Assembly: GCA_031308135.1 (NCBI GenBank)
Contig: JAHLJT010008756.1
Span: forward strand, 79,686,130-79,750,129
Direction: 5' to 3'
Source of the DNA: Acheta domesticus
Lineage: Eukaryota; Arthropoda; Insecta; Orthoptera; Gryllidae
Length of the DNA: 64,000 bases
The notes beneath the pieces are model-generated. The model was not told the DNA's origin. It was given only the letters and a program-made list of their open reading frames with translations, and searched no databases. Positions 47,061 through 60,331 of this stretch are shown in pieces. A program made the position numbers and the translations under genes. Position 1 is the stretch's first letter. Every line of letters begins with the position of its first letter.

Positions 47061-48082
47061 AGCGAAGTAAATAATACGAGTAAATTATTTTTTTAATATT
47101 CTCATAAAATAAGAACCAGTCATATGTGCTAAAAAAGAAAGACAATTTAATTTTTCTGGGTGAAGAAGTTGATAAACAATTTAGGTTCTTGTGTTTCTTT
47201 TCGTAAATGATTAGAATTTTTTCTCACACAGAAGTTGAAAGACTAATATAACATTTCATTCAAATGTTCATTCAATGATATTTAATTAAACCAGAATCTT
47301 ACTATTGAGTCAAGGGATAATGTATATTAAACGGTTTTACATTAATATCAAATAGATACGTGAGTTTGATTATAAATTTAAAATAAAGATATGCTAAATA
47401 TGTTTATATTAGTAACCAATCAAATAATTTAATGCTAATATATGGAGCCAATCAGGAAAAGGAGTCGCCGCCAACGTGAGATACAAAGAATACTTATTAT
47501 CACAGCGCGGGTTTTGACGGGGCAGAGGCAGGTCAAGAGATGTCAGAGAAATCGCGTGTTCACAAACGCAGTCAATGTTTTGTTTTTTCATGTGCAAGGA
47601 AACGATGGCTAAGTGCCTGGGCGTGAGGACGCATGTAGATCAGTGTTTCACAAAGGGATCAGTATTGACCCCATGAGTTTTAGTTAACTGAATAAATTCA
47701 TTCATCTTAATAGCTAAATAAACTTTGTGTGAATTTCCAAGTCTGGAAGCACTATTGTATTCTCGGAAGGTCATTAGCTTCATTTGTGAATAGCAAGAGT
47801 ATTGGAATTCTCTCTGCTAGCTGATGGTCTAAGGTTCTGACGCCCTAAAATCAAACTCGATCGCTGGGCGGTGCGCAATATAGGGCTATTGTATTTAGTA
47901 CGCCGTTTCACAACGTCAGGAAACTGCTGAGCACAAGTAAAGGGTTTCTCAGCAAAGTGACGTAGGAATATTCTTTTCATCTGACTGACGAAAAACTGGT
48001 AACATTTTTACCATCTGAAATGACTCATCCAGTAATCTCTCACTTGCTTTATACTTTCACCTTCACAATCCCATCTCCTTAG
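47061..48082. other. Non-coding spacer
   Basis: No exon recognised. 47460-47640 and 47830-47960 are more GC-balanced than the rest but show no repeat partner in this window. Confidence 0.4.
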
Positions 48083-48607
48083 ATTCTTGATTGATTAGTG
48101 ATTCCAACGAGTCAACTGCTAAGGTCATTACTCCCGTAAGTGTAATGTATGTTTTTCTTCGTGCGATGGCGATGATCTCTAGCTAGATGATAAGATCTGG
48201 CGCCTACTTACCACTGCCTAGCGAAGTTTTTCCTATTTAGGTATCTCCTACTAGCGGGACACCGCCCCAAACGGGACAAGCTCTAATCTCGTGTCTGGTC
48301 TCGTGGCCTGTGGTAGTGTAGAGCGTGTTAGTGTGAATGTGTGTAAATAAAAGTACTAGAAAGAGGAAGGAAAGATCGCACACGGTCCGTGCCCCATTTG
48401 TTAGAGTTCTGCTCCAGCATTCATCTGGAATTGATCGGAGAAAGCACGGAAAACTACCGATCAGAGCAGCCGTCAGCTAGAATTCTCCTCCAGACGGCGA
48501 CTGAGTTCGAACTTGCTATCTAGCTAGTGTCCGAACTCGACCCAAGGACTTCCCGGTCAGAGGCCCTGCAAAGTTATCAGTTGATGCCCTAAGCCACCTC
48601 TCCGGGT
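48083..48607 (-). repeat. SINE-A, full length, with target duplication
   Basis: Complete family order on the minus strand from the TTGATTGATTAG tail at 48087 to the head GCCCTAAGCCACCTCTCCGG. Similar direct repeats CCATCTCCTTAG (48071-48082) and CCATCTCCTGAG (48608-48619) flank it. Confidence 0.88.
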
Positions 48608-49162
48608 CCATCTCCTGAGTCTTTTTACCCCTCCCACATAACATACTATTATTTTACTCTTTCTGCACTCAGCTTCTTATACATTTCATACAGAATTTTA
48701 TCCAACCTCGTTACCGTATACCTTCTTTCTTTTTGGTAAAATAACCACATTATCATGTCCTGCATATTATTTTGAAAATGTGAGTAGTTTTTAAGTAGAA
48801 TCAATAACAGGAAGAAGTTTCTGTATGCCACGCATTTCCTCTATTTTTAAATTTAAACAATCTGAATTTGATATTCAATTACGCAACTTCCCTCCATAAG
48901 TGTGTGTTCCATATCAAAAACAATTGGTAAGAGAATATAATAAAAGGGCACATAAAAATAGCTTTACAACGTTTGTTCGTATTAAGATTCAAACGAATTA
49001 TATACTAATGTTTCCATTCCCTACATCAGAACCGATGAATAAATTACTGCAATGAAAGAGCGCCAGAACCAAACGAGTAGGTCAGGTACATGCAGTGACG
49101 TAGTCTGTGCCATGGTCATCGCTCCTTCCACAGTACACATTCCGCACTTCCGCGACAGAGAA
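48608..49162. other. Non-coding upstream of peptide gene 1
   Basis: No element recognised apart from the SINE target duplication at the left edge. The proximal promoter of peptide gene 1 starts near 49080. Confidence 0.5.
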
Positions 49163-49170
49163 TATAAAAA
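49163..49170 (+). promoter_or_regulatory. TATA box of peptide gene 1
   Basis: TATAAAAA lies 68 bp upstream of the ATG. The conserved leader GCAACCGCAGACCTCCACTC follows, so transcription should begin near 49193-49198. Confidence 0.75.
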
Positions 49171-49230
49171 GACTCGACAATCACTCCACCGGCATAGTCA
49201 GCAACCGCAGACCTCCACTCAACTTCAAAC

Positions 49231-49883
49231 ATGTTCTCCAACGTGGTGAGTAATCCAAAGTCTTCTATAAAATCTAGTATGTGTGTATACCTCTTCTAAG
49301 CCCTATGAATTACTTCAACAAACCGCAATTTAGTTATATGCTATTACTTTATCTTAGTATTCAAAAGTTATTATAGTACGTTATATTATAAAAATGTTCC
49401 TCTGTAGGTGAATTGCAATGCCAAAATTCATGCCATTAAAGAATTCAAGAAGCCACTCCATCATATAAAATTATATGATTGTAGAATAATTTCGTTACTA
49501 ATTTATTTCATTATCTAAAATTTATCTAAATAATGTTATTTTACAATTAAATAATTGAAGAAAATCAGTAATAATAAAATACAATAGAATTTTCAACACA
49601 AAAGCCCCAGATTTCATTTCAATTAATTTTAAAGAATTTGACAAGTTTTGGACATGCTCATTTGGACATTGTTTCCCTACCCTTCACTTGTTCTCATTGT
49701 TGTGTTGTGTTGTGTCGCTAGGTTCTGGTGGCGCTGGTGGTGGTGGCTGCTCTGTTGGCGGTGGCGGCGGCGCAGATCTCGCTGGGCGCCCCCGGCGCGC
49801 ACCCCGGCCTGGCCTACAGCAGCAGCGCCCGCGCGCAGATCTCGCGCGCAGGCCTCGTCTACGGCCCCGGCCTCCTCTACTAA
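49231..49883 (+). CDS. Secreted two-module peptide, copy 1
   Basis: Two exons, 49231-49245 (MFSNV) and 49722-49883, joined in phase 0 over a 476-bp intron (GTGAGT...TCGCTAG), give 58 residues. Residues 1-22 are a hydrophobic signal peptide ending VAAA; the predicted mature peptide starts at Gln 23 and has 36 residues. It consists of QISLGAPGAHPGLAY, a linker SSSARA, and QISRAGLVYGPGLLY. The two 15-mers share QIS at 1-3, PGL at 11-13 and Tyr at 15. An intron just after the first few signal-peptide codons is common in insect cuticle protein and secreted peptide genes. Function is unknown; a cuticular or other secreted peptide is the best guess. AATAAA follows the stop by 17 bp. The last Leu-Tyr differs from Ile-Tyr in copies 2 and 3. 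Confidence 0.85.
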
Positions 49884-49900
49884 GCTGCGCGCACTAGCTC

Positions 49901-49906
49901 AATAAA
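49901..49906 (+). promoter_or_regulatory. Polyadenylation signal of peptide gene 1
   Basis: AATAAA, 17 bp after the stop codon, in the shared context GCTCAATAAAG. Confidence 0.75.
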
Positions 49907-49919
49907 GTCACTCTCTCTA

Positions 49920-52900
49920 TTTAATACTGTATTTTGCTTTTCTCCCAATTCTCCTTTCACTAATCCTTCCTGCACCATTAGAAATAGCTGCCTTGGGAGT
50001 TCTCTTACCTCAGAAAAGAAAAATATTCTTGCACAAAAGAGTTGCAGGAACATTTCATAGTAATTGTATGTATATGTAACAGTTAAACACTAAAAATATA
50101 ACTGGAACGACAACCTGCGTTGAAAAGTTATTTAACAGTAAGTATGAAAGGAAGAGCTGTTCATGATGACATCGCGAACATCGAGAGGCTGGAAGTAATT
50201 GAATAGAGCGAGACAACCAAAACCAAAAGATTTCAAACAACCATGTTGATAAAGAAAGTATTAGCTTACATATATATCCTGGCATATAGTAAAGTGACTA
50301 ACGCGTTTGCCAAAAATAAAAACTTCTTTTCTCTTATTTTCTATAATCTTTTCATGCTGATGTCACAGTGTGACAATTGTATATGTGAGAATAAACTTAT
50401 TTACATTTATAGTATACACAAACTACAAATGGAAATATAAAGGTATTTCGCACCTCTTTAAGGAGAAAATGATTTAAAATTGCATAAGGGAGTTTGTGAA
50501 ATGCGGAGTAATCTTCAGCAGTTCAGTCAATTTAATAAGATACTCGTGGTTCAGTTGTCAATCTCTCCCGAAACAATATTCTGATTACGTAGTTGGAATG
50601 TTCACTGAATCCAACGGAGTTTCTGAATCCAATGCAGAGCAAGATATCTTTTAAAAATAATGAGTAAATAAATATCTTTTGCTATTTCACAAAATATCTA
50701 CCTAAAGGAAAGCTTAATTTAAAGAAATATCATGATATTTCTCATGTTAGTAATAGCGGCAAGTTATCAGATAAAAACGTTACTGCTTGAACACTTCTAA
50801 TCAGAGCCTTTCTGATAGATTTAATTTTATTTATAGAGTCCTTGAAATCTTTATATCATTATCATCTTTATATCAGTATGTACTGCTATTTTTCCATCAT
50901 GCAACACAATGTGCTTGTCGAGTGGGAATTTATCATTACAGGTACGCTTTACAGTCACAGTTCTGAATTACTTCCATTTGCTGTGATCTTTAGAAAGAAA
51001 CTTTACACAAATGTCTTTACACTTCCCATAATTTCACGATGAAGTAGGTGCATAAACTCTAATATTTCGGACGTGTGTACGCAAATTGTAGGCATCTCAC
51101 TGTGAGACGTGCAGCTCTATTCGCCCTTCATATGCATATGCCACTCTGCACAGATACTTCATGAAATAGAGCAGACGTATTCCAGTCACGTTTAAGAATA
51201 TTACATGATTAGATTGCAATAATATTTATGTTCATTATAAACCTGGGCTAAATGAAATCACATTAAAACTATGAAATTCAACAACAAAAATACTTTAAAA
51301 TACTGAGCCTAAAATAACCTAACGCTAAAAGATTTTCAAATCCCACGGACCCCTTCGCATGCATCAGTGAAAAAGACTTTCTCCAAACTCTGAAAACATA
51401 TGCTACAGACTCACTCAATCAAAAAATCGAATGTTGTCACGATTGTATCAATAGAAAAACTTATATCCAAATTATCGTTAAGAAACACTTTTCTTTACAT
51501 TACTAACAAAAGAACCTAAATTATCATAAAAATGTTTGATTTCCCGAAACACATTCATCGCTCAATGCCAGTAGCAATCGCTTCATCATTCATATGATAT
51601 AACGCTTGATTTATTTGAAGAAACAATTGTAAATACTGGAGAAGTTAATAAAAGCAAAACTCATAGTGAGAACAAATTATTCTTTGTTTTATTTCTCTGC
51701 ATTTTTTATACTACCACTTCACCATCGATGATGAAAATTACCTAGAAAATTCACGCTAGAAGTACGTGAATATGTCTCTGATATAAAATTCTGAATTCTT
51801 AGCTTTAAAGGATAAACAAACTATGCAAACCTGCTCACCATCACTCAGAAATCGAATACTCTCTTACAAGCATCGTGCACAGGCACAAAAAATTTGTTTC
51901 GATTTCATAATCTCGTAAATTCATTTTTTAGTTAATAAACGTATTCCAACAGTCCTCTGCAAATATAACTAATACTTCCACTAGTGTATAAATATATTTG
52001 TTAGAAAAGCAGTATAAATATATTTGCAAAACTTTGCATTTCTGTATTAACATGCAGCTTTCCAAAAACAATTATCATAGGTAACATCACTCGTGCCTTG
52101 GAAAGTATCGATAAATCATCGACTCGTGAAGCGAGGAGGGGATTTATCTGAGATATTTAATAGGATTATAGGATTATGATATTTAATAGGATTATTCCAT
52201 GAGTAAAATTACCTCCAAAAGAGTTTCAAAATGCGCCAAATATTGGAAATAACTGAAAGCTATGTCAAAATCAAAGAGGTTATGTTACAGTACGTACATA
52301 CGCGGTTTATTGGTCATCGACATTGCGTTCGATGTATACCGCCTCCAAAGATAGATGAGGCACAGTTGATGATTGGCCAGTAGGGAGAAGCGGTGAGAAA
52401 AATCGGATGTAAAAAGCGATACACTTTTTGAAATACATCGCCCTGATTGGAGCATTTGTACGTATCGTTGAACACTATTGGTTTTAATTTCACGAGTGGA
52501 ACAGTCATTATAAATACGAAGTCTTCTCCAAACACGTAGAAATTGAAAGGAAATTCAAATGAATGTTTTTTGCACGTTTCTTCAACTTTTTCTCACAGGT
52601 GGATAAGCTGTAGTTGTGAGAACAGACGGATTACGGGCAAACTCAATTCATGTGAACATCTTCCATTTCACTACATATTAAATTCTATGACAGATTATGA
52701 AATGCGATATTGATAGATTATAGGCAATATACAATATAATTTCGATCGAACTTAAGCGTTTTAACAAAACTAGAAAGTGGCGATCCAATTGCGTTCAATG
52801 TACATTGTAACAGCTACTATGAAGAAAATATGAGACTAATTTTAATTTTTTTTTTCAATCCAAATAATGATTTTTGACAGGTATTCCTAGCAATCCCTAG

Positions 52901-54200
52901 AAAATTTTTTCCATGTTCTTCTATAATTGTATAACAAATGCTGAGATGTTTTTTGTAGATAATAAAATACATTTTGTCCTCGACCTAAATATCGCACACA
53001 GATATTACTTTCTTTATACCTATTAAAATATTTAATCTTTTGATTCCTTTGATAAAATATATTTAATTCAAATACATATTCTAATAAAAATAGATTTGGA
53101 CAAATCTTGAATAATTTTATCGTGAGATATTAATTGTAAAGAAAACATTTAATTTCGAATAACAGATATACAGATTCTACCCTTAATTGTTCTGGAAGAA
53201 AATTATTCCTTTTCCTCATTGGTGAAGTCCGAGCAGACCTAGTTTTATAAAACAAAATTTTAGTAAAAACGTGAAACTTTATTTACAACATTTCATGAAC
53301 TGTATTTGCTGTATTTCTCATCTGTACATTTTATAATCGGTTCTTGATGAAAATTTAGTAAATGTTTTGAATTTACACGAATAGCTTTATTACGTAGACT
53401 TACTGTTTACATTTAGAGTTCTTTTGTTTAATTTGTGATTAAAGTAGCTGTGTGAGAGTTCTAATATGTGTTGACGTTTCAGTCTGTTCACTATTGCCTA
53501 GTAGATTAAAGATGGTTAGTATGTTTATTTAGTTTCTTAACATATCCATGACTTCTTTTCGTAATGACGTCTGCAATAGTTGAGATCTTTAGGTTCTTAT
53601 AAAGTGTTTTGTTACTGACAAACCACAATGTACGGGATAACTGTCTTAATGTTCTTGCTAAGTATTATTTGCCAGACATTCGCCCTTACAGATTCTGATT
53701 CATCGAATGGATTTCAGTGTCAATGCTACGACCAGAGCAGATACTCATCACTCTCGGTGTCACTTTTCAGAAAAAGTCTCGTCTAACAAACGTTTAATTC
53801 GTAGTCTTTTCCCGTTTCACCACGCCGTAACTTCGCTTTACAGATAAAAACAGGCAGATAACACAAAAACAAAACATACGAGTATAAGTGAAAAAACTAA
53901 AAAATAATTTTGAAATTTTCTGAGACTCCATGTCTGGTGGGAGCCACACACATAATGAATCAAAACTTTTATCGAGTTATGTTAGTCAAAATGCACATTC
54001 GATCATTAGTGGAAAGAGGAGGAGGAATACAAGAAAACACTGCCCAATATTTTCATGAGTTACTAATTGGAAATTCAAGTAGCCTGGGGTCCGCACAACC
54101 CCACCAAACCGGTTAAGTTTAGGAACCGTCACAAATCTACAAACAAAAATGTTACTTACATGAAAGAGTCCGTTCTCAAATGCAAACGTATAGTTTGAAA
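49920..54200. other. AT-rich spacer between peptide genes 1 and 2
   Basis: About 4.3 kb with no exon or recognisable transposon. A local duplication of GATATTTAATAGGATTAT lies near 52155-52196. A GATAAATC...GATTTATC inverted pair near 52109-52147 encloses CTCGTGAAGCGAGGAGG. Confidence 0.45.
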
Positions 54201-54230
54201 ACGACCTTGGCCACACGATGCCACGGTCGT

Positions 54231-54285
54231 TCCCCCACTTTCAGTATCCCCCACCGCACGGGGTACCAGGGCACCGCCCTTCCGT
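54231..54285 (+). promoter_or_regulatory. Conserved proximal promoter boxes, peptide gene 2
   Basis: TCCCCCACTTTCAG (54231-54244) and GGCACCGCCCTTCCGT (54270-54285) occur upstream of the TATA box. The same two boxes lie at matching distances in copy 3. Confidence 0.6.
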
Positions 54286-54294
54286 AGCGAAGAG

Positions 54295-54304
54295 TATAAA
54301 AATA
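54295..54304 (+). promoter_or_regulatory. TATA box of peptide gene 2
   Basis: TATAAAAATA, 68 bp upstream of the ATG. The leader CAGTCAGCTACCGCAGACCT follows and matches copy 3. Confidence 0.8.
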
Positions 54305-54362
54305 CTAGACGGTCTCCGCACAGACACAGTCAGCTACCGCAGACCTCCACTCAACTTCAAAC

Positions 54363-55122
54363 ATGTACTCCAACCTGGTGAGTAATCAAAATCTTTCTAC
54401 ACTATTTATTAGCAGATCTTTTATGATTAATTTCTTTAGAAATGAGAGCGCTTATTATATTCAACAGTTAATGTCAAAAATTCATCATAACTGTTATTAA
54501 TATTTTAAAAGTAAAAATAATCTTTTTTTCATAAAAACAACACACTGTGATAAATTTTACAATTTTGTTTTGATTTAGAGGAGGTAATCTAAGAAGGTAC
54601 CTCTTTGCCAGCTCGGGATACAAGTGAACGTTATATAGGGTCATGACACTGAAAGAGAGAGTGATGAAGCCATTTAAAAATGGGCTAATTGTAAACAACG
54701 CACTGAAAAAATGACTGCATGGACCTAACCTGCAGCAATGTGGGCAGCAGTGGCCAAGCAGTAGCTGACAATACGGTCCCTTCTTATAGTAATCTCTCTC
54801 AAATCAAACACTTTAATGTAAAATCTAGAAATTATGAAGCTATGAAAAAGTCAAGTAGATTAAAATACGATATAATTTTTAGGAATTGAATCTTTCCATT
54901 TATTTTGTTTCCCTAGCCTTCACGTGTTTTCATTGTTGTGTTGTTGTTTTGTGTTGTCAGGTTCTGGTGGCGCTGGTGGTGGTGGCTGCTCTGTTGGCGG
55001 TGGCGGCGGCGCAGATCTCGCTGGGCGCCCCCGGCGCGCACCCCGGCCTGGCCTACAGCAGCAGCGCCCGCGCGCAGATCTCGCGCGCAGGCCTCGTCTA
55101 CGGCCCCGGCCTCATCTACTAA
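54363..55122 (+). CDS. Secreted two-module peptide, copy 2
   Basis: Exons 54363-54377 (MYSNL) and 54961-55122, phase 0, with a 583-bp intron (GTGAGT...TTGTCAG). The 58-residue product has a signal peptide and a mature part of QISLGAPGAHPGLAY, SSSARA and QISRAGLVYGPGLIY. Its second exon differs from copy 1 at one base of 162 (Leu to Ile in the penultimate codon) and from copy 3 at one silent base. The ORF reading through from 54886 is intron plus exon 2 and is not the real start, because the TATA-to-leader arrangement points to 54363. Confidence 0.88.
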
Positions 55123-55139
55123 GCTGCGCGCACTCGCTC

Positions 55140-55145
55140 AATAAA
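55140..55145 (+). promoter_or_regulatory. Polyadenylation signal of peptide gene 2
   Basis: AATAAA, 17 bp after the stop, in GCTCAATAAAGCCACTCTC. Confidence 0.75.
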
Positions 55146-55199
55146 GCCACTCTCTCTATTTAATACTGTATTTTGCTTTTACCCTTATTCTCCTTTCAC

Positions 55200-55984
55200 T
55201 AATCCTTCCTGATAATATAGAACACGAAATATCTGCGTTAAAAGGTCTCTTACCTAAAATGAGACAAAATATATTTTTGGAGCAAATGTCCATAAATTAA
55301 TATTAAAAAAGTGCCTATCTATATTCTGAGTAAATAGATGATACGTTCTACACTTGATTTATCAATCAGTTGTTCGATTTATTTTATCAAAAAACGGTAA
55401 AAACTGTGACGTATGTGGGAGAAGATCACCTTCGCGCGTTTCCTCGAGCTCCAGAATCCCTTCTCAACATTTTTACTATAAATAGTTCAAAGATGAATAA
55501 AAGTTTAATAAATAAAATCAATAAAATTATAAAAAATTCAAGGTTGGATTGATTAGAAGTTTGATCTTGGTGAAGATGTAACAAGAAGTTACGACGCATG
55601 GTTATTTGATACCATGCGTCATTTATATATCTAAATATATTTGGTTGGCTTAGAAATATTTGTAATGTGTAAGTAAAATTTAAATTTTACAAATTATTTA
55701 GCATTAAACAAAGTGCTAGTGTTACTCATTACATACCCAACGCGGTGAATATTCAATATTTGATCAAACGATTAATCGCTTTCTTTTCTCCTTTTAAAAT
55801 AAATTCAAAGTGACTACAAAACTACAAAATTCATCTATCATGGTTTCATTTATTTCTTGTCTAAGAACAATACATTCTGTATGCGACGTAAGAGAGAGAA
55901 GTATAATCTGCGCACGTTTTCTTGAGCTTCAGAATCTCTTTCGCCTCCATATACTACAAGTAGTTGAATGATGAATAAAAATAT
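55200..55984. other. AT-rich spacer
   Basis: Nothing recognisable. Confidence 0.45.
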
Positions 55985-56225
55985 CGACAAAGGATTACGC
56001 TATCCGAAGACCAAGTTTGACAAAAAAAATGGTGCCATTTTTAAGAAAATTTTGAAAATGTCTTTGAGACTTCATGAAAAGCACCCCCAAAGAAGGTTAA
56101 GAACTCCCAAAACATCCAGTTCATTTCGATCGATAGGGGAATACGGATTTTGAAGAAAACCGGCTGAACGGTTTAGACGCTAGCGTTGACTACAGACGGA
56201 CAGATAGAAGGGCGTTTCGCTAGCA
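55985..56225 (+). repeat. Repeat X fragment
   Basis: Contains GGTGCCATTTTTAAGAAAAT, GGGGAATACGGATTTTGAAG and GGCTGAACGGTTTAGACGCT, then ACAGACGGACAGATAG, the same order as in 42620-42820. Confidence 0.65.
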
Positions 56226-56839
56226 TACTAGCGATAGTTTTGTAGTTTTAATTTGATTTTTTGTGTACGTCGGAGTAGCTGTTAATGTGGCTTGCTAAGT
56301 TTCTGTAGAACGGTTACAGTTCTAACGCTCTTCCGATTCTTTGTGTTTTGTTGTTTTGATAGTTGAGTGTTTGTGTTACGTTGGTAAGGTAAGTGTAAAT
56401 GTACTTCATGCGTGTTGTCGAAAGTGATGTTTGCATTATTAAGCGTGTATTATAGGTTTGCATAATAAGTGGATTCAAAACCATGGATTAATTGCGTTAT
56501 GTGTTACACGTCTTGAGTTAAGTTAGGTTGGAGTTGGAATCTTTGAACAGGAAGGAGTTGTGTGGTATATTCGAATGGAAGTATAGTAAGATAGATGCCA
56601 TTTATATTTGTAAATGATCTGTGTGAAAGGGGACGTAGTTCGTGAGAAACAAAATAAACATGAAAGTCTCTTGCATTTCCTTGAGCGCGGCTCCAACTTA
56701 TACAAAATATGAAGAAACTGTATTTTGGTCTAATTTATTTTAGAGTGCTTTTCGTAATATTAGAGTGATTTCTCCAACCAATTCCAGATGAATGGTGGAT
56801 CAATTCCAGGGGGTAGGAAATACATGGTTGACGAATAAT
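56226..56839. other. Non-coding spacer
   Basis: Nothing recognisable. Confidence 0.4.
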
Positions 56840-56985
56840 CCGTTAATCGACAGGTAGTTCGGCGCCGGATCTCACCATATCTCTCTCAGCAAGGGAAGAT
56901 CATCGCCACCTCCCGACAAAGAAACGCACAATACACTTACGGGACTAATGACCTTAGCCGGGGATGTCCGGAATCACTACAATCA
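56840..56985 (+). repeat. SINE-A 3' fragment
   Basis: The tail half only: GGCGCCGGATCTCACCATAT, ATCATCGCCACCTCCCGACA, ACACTTACGGGACTAATGAC and an AATCACTACAATCAATT tail, ordered as at 19210-19337. Confidence 0.75.
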
Positions 56986-56999
56986 ATTGTAATGTCGGA

Positions 57000-59560
57000 G
57001 GGCACAAGGAGGCACCCCTTTAACTTTCTCCCATTTCTTGCTCTCTCTCCTTCTCTTCTCCTCCACTTTCTCTTCCTCTGTTCCCCCTCCACCTTCCTTC
57101 CACTTCCTCCACTCATTTCTTGAGAGAGGTACCGTATTCTCCACTTTCAACTGCCGTTTTTAACTGATCCTCTTTGGAAGACTGAAGGTCAATTTCATAT
57201 CCAATGTTTTTCATGTACATCATGATATCCTGACGACAGCAGACGAAATTGCAATTAAAAACTGCTAACGGTCCTATCAATGAAATTGTTCTTTACTGAT
57301 CTGCACATATACCAATCCAGACGTAGATAATGTCGATCTCTTGTAATAAAAGTATTTATTTGTTCCTTCCAAACGACTGCAGTAACGTGTTTAGTTGCGA
57401 ATGTGCAACAAAAATAAATAAACGTGAGGTATCTGGAGGAGAACACGGGTGGCTGTGAGGACTAGAAATTAAACACTTCAAAAACACTAAAGTGGAGTTC
57501 ATCACTTCTTGGTACTTCAACTAACTATAAACCTTATGATTAAGTTCCTCCCCCCATTTCCTTAATCTTTTTCCCCTTTGTATTTTATCTTTTTGCATTA
57601 ATCATCCCACTATCACCCTCTTCCTTACAATGTCGCTGGTCCCTTTTATATTATTCTCCAACAACAATCTTTACATATAATTTTAATTGTATCTTCATTA
57701 TCTCTTCGTTTTTTGTCCAACTTCCTTCCTTTTAACTTCATTATATACAGTCTTTAATTACTCTTTCTATTTCTAATGGACTCCCCTTGCTTTCATTATA
57801 ATCAGGCAGATTCAGAATCTATTTTATCTACTACCTTAAATTTTACTGGCTCTCACCAACCACCTTCTCTTGACTAACCTATTGGTAATCCATCTTCTCC
57901 TTCTCCAGAATGTCCAGCTCTTCCTCCATCTTCTAACTCTATTATCAATACATCCATTCCTCCTTATTCCTCCCCAAATCTTTCTTTAACCTATCTCCTT
58001 TTACTTTTACTTCTCTGTTATTTTACCTAATAAACCATTTAATTCTTATTTAAACAAACCCATATCTTCATAAGATTATTTTCCTCAATTAATACTTTTA
58101 ATCGCTTTTATTTTAACTTTTTTCGTTTTTTTTACTTTCTCTCCTCAGTATCTCTATACTAGTATTAGCCTTCCCCCTTCTATTTACCACTTCTACCTCT
58201 TTTATATTACTATTCTGTTACTGCTTCTTCGCTATATTCCCTTTTTCCTTCCCCCACCTTCACCAGCTCCCTTTCTTTTATCCCAATATTAAATTTTCTT
58301 ATTTCCTTCCCTAATTTCTGTAACTATTTCCCAACTATTTTTCTATTCTCACTACCTTCATTCCTCCTGCTCCTGTTATTCTCATTCCTTCACTCTAGCT
58401 TCTAATTCTTCCAACATTTCTCTACTTTTTTAACCCTTTCACACTCATAGAAATTGCTGATGCTCATACTCCAAGACCCTTCCATTTTTGCATCTCCGTT
58501 CAGTTACTAATTTACTCTCTTCAATTCCATTACTAATAATTCTCTGAGTTCTCCACCTTCCTCCCTTGCCTCCCTCTCTTCTCCGGCTAACACTGCCGAC
58601 CAAAAGCCAACTTCCTGCATTCGCCTACTACCAATTTCTATTAAACACTTTGTTTTACATTCCTTATCTATACATTGTTCTACATCCCTTTCGCACTCCT
58701 TTTCATCTTCCTCTCATTGCATCACACCCCTACGCTTATCTATTGAACCTGCTATTTATTTGTCTCCTTCCTTATTTTCTACTCTTCCGTTTGTTTTTGA
58801 AATGTTTACTTTGGCGCCATTTCCCCCATCCAATATAGCCTTTCCCAAACAATCATTCTCTTATTGCTTTCTTTTACTTCATGTCTCTAAATTACCTTCC
58901 TTGCAGTTGACAGGCCACGTACTATTCCTAAAAATACTGATTTGATTTTCATTGACCTCGCATCTTCTTTCTAACTTGCAACTAATTATCTATCATCATT
59001 CACCTATCTTCTGTCTTCCTTCTACAACATTCCCTATACCAAAATTTCAATAATCAGAAAAATACAACCTAAAACATAGAATTAATTTCATCATCCATTC
59101 TGGAACCTTCCATTCACTTTCTTTTGCAATTTTCACTTTTCCCATTTCAATAATTTTAACCAACCCTAATATAATTGTAACCTCAATATCTTCAGCCACA
59201 CAGATTTACATGTTGTGTTGAGCATTTGCAGATGTTCTTCTTCAGTAATGTTTTTCATTCGTCTCTGTTTAAACACCAGTTAATCATGCTGAATTCTCGG
59301 ATCACAGAAAATAACACAAAATACAAAACATATTAATGCTTAAATTTTCCTTTCTTCTTTCATCTTCATCAAATCTCACGCCAAAGCACCCTTCTACAAC
59401 CAAAACATTTAAGCCAATCTCTATCCTCATCTCAACTTTTGCATTACTTCTCCCCTGCTAAGTATTTCTCTCTGGCTCTTACATCCTAAATTCCAGTTCC
59501 TTATATTGTTCCTTTTGTTCTAACATTGCGTTCTAAAATTAGATTTCTAACATGAACAAT
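57000..59560. repeat. Long pyrimidine-rich tract (about 2.5 kb)
   Basis: The + strand is dominated by C and T (CTTCC, TTCTCC, CCTTCC, TTATCTTCC words) over most of 57000-57130 and 57540-59560, with a more balanced interval at 57130-57540. There is no single repeat unit. Open frames such as 58566-58838 are low-complexity Leu/Pro/Phe and not credible genes. Confidence 0.7.
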
Positions 59561-59841
59561 ACCAACTAAAATAATCATTTCAATGATTGGAATGAATGAG
59601 TTAATTCGACTCACTGAATCAAAGGAACTGTGCCACCATAAACTTCTGATTTACGCGCATTTTAATGAATAAAAGAGAATAACTTGTTTTAAATTCTCTT
59701 GTTTGTTATTTTAGGATAAAACTGATCATAAAAAAGAATTCTGGCGTAAAATGCGCTGGAAATTATGTGTTGGATAGCTCAAGGATGTTCAACGATAAAA
59801 GCTTAGGCCGAGGACCGGTACTTCGTCATCAACTTAAAGGC

Positions 59842-60331
59842 GCGATTGATTGATTGACTGATTCTGGACGTGTCAACTGGTAAGGTCATTACTCTTGTAA
59901 GTGTTACGCATGTGTTTTCCTTGAGAGGTGGCGGTGATCTTCTCCGACTGGTAGGTGAGATCCGACGCCGACCAACACGTCGACTAGTGGGGTTTTCATT
60001 AACCAACTATCTCCTGTCAGCGAGGCATCGCGCCCGAAAGGACAAGCCTTAAGTTCCCGACTGGTCTCCAGGCATGTGTTGTAAGGTAGTGCATGGAAGT
60101 GTAAATGTGTGTAAGTAACGGGTGGATATAGGACAAGGAAAGGGAAGGAAAGATCGCGCGGGCTCTATGGCCCATTATTTAGGTACTGCTCTGACATTCT
60201 GTTAGTGTTGATCGGAGAGACCACCAATTCTCCTCCAGACAGCAGCTGAATTTGATCTAGCTACATGACTAGCGTAGAATATCCTGCCAGCACTGCAGTG
60301 GCATCAGTTGATGCCTTAAGCCATCTAAGCC
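59842..60331 (-). repeat. SINE-A, near full length
   Basis: Tail GATTGATTGATTGACTGATT at 59843, the GTCAACTGGTAAGGTCATTA block, AAAGATCGCGCGGGCTCTAT, GTTGATCGGAGAGACCACC and a shortened head region ending GCATCAGTTGATGCCTTAAG near 60320. It has internal deletions relative to the 48-kb copy. Confidence 0.85.

Noticed and set aside
49648..49905. Alternative-frame proteins over peptide exon 2 (also at 54924-55163 and 61501-61728)
   Set aside because: All three phases are open because exon 2 is very GC-rich. Only the frame joined to exon 1 gives a signal peptide and a repeated module, and it starts at the right distance from TATA.
58566..58945. Hydrophobic + frames in the pyrimidine tract
   Set aside because: Leu/Phe/Pro/Ser-rich low complexity expected from CT-rich DNA; mimics membrane segments.
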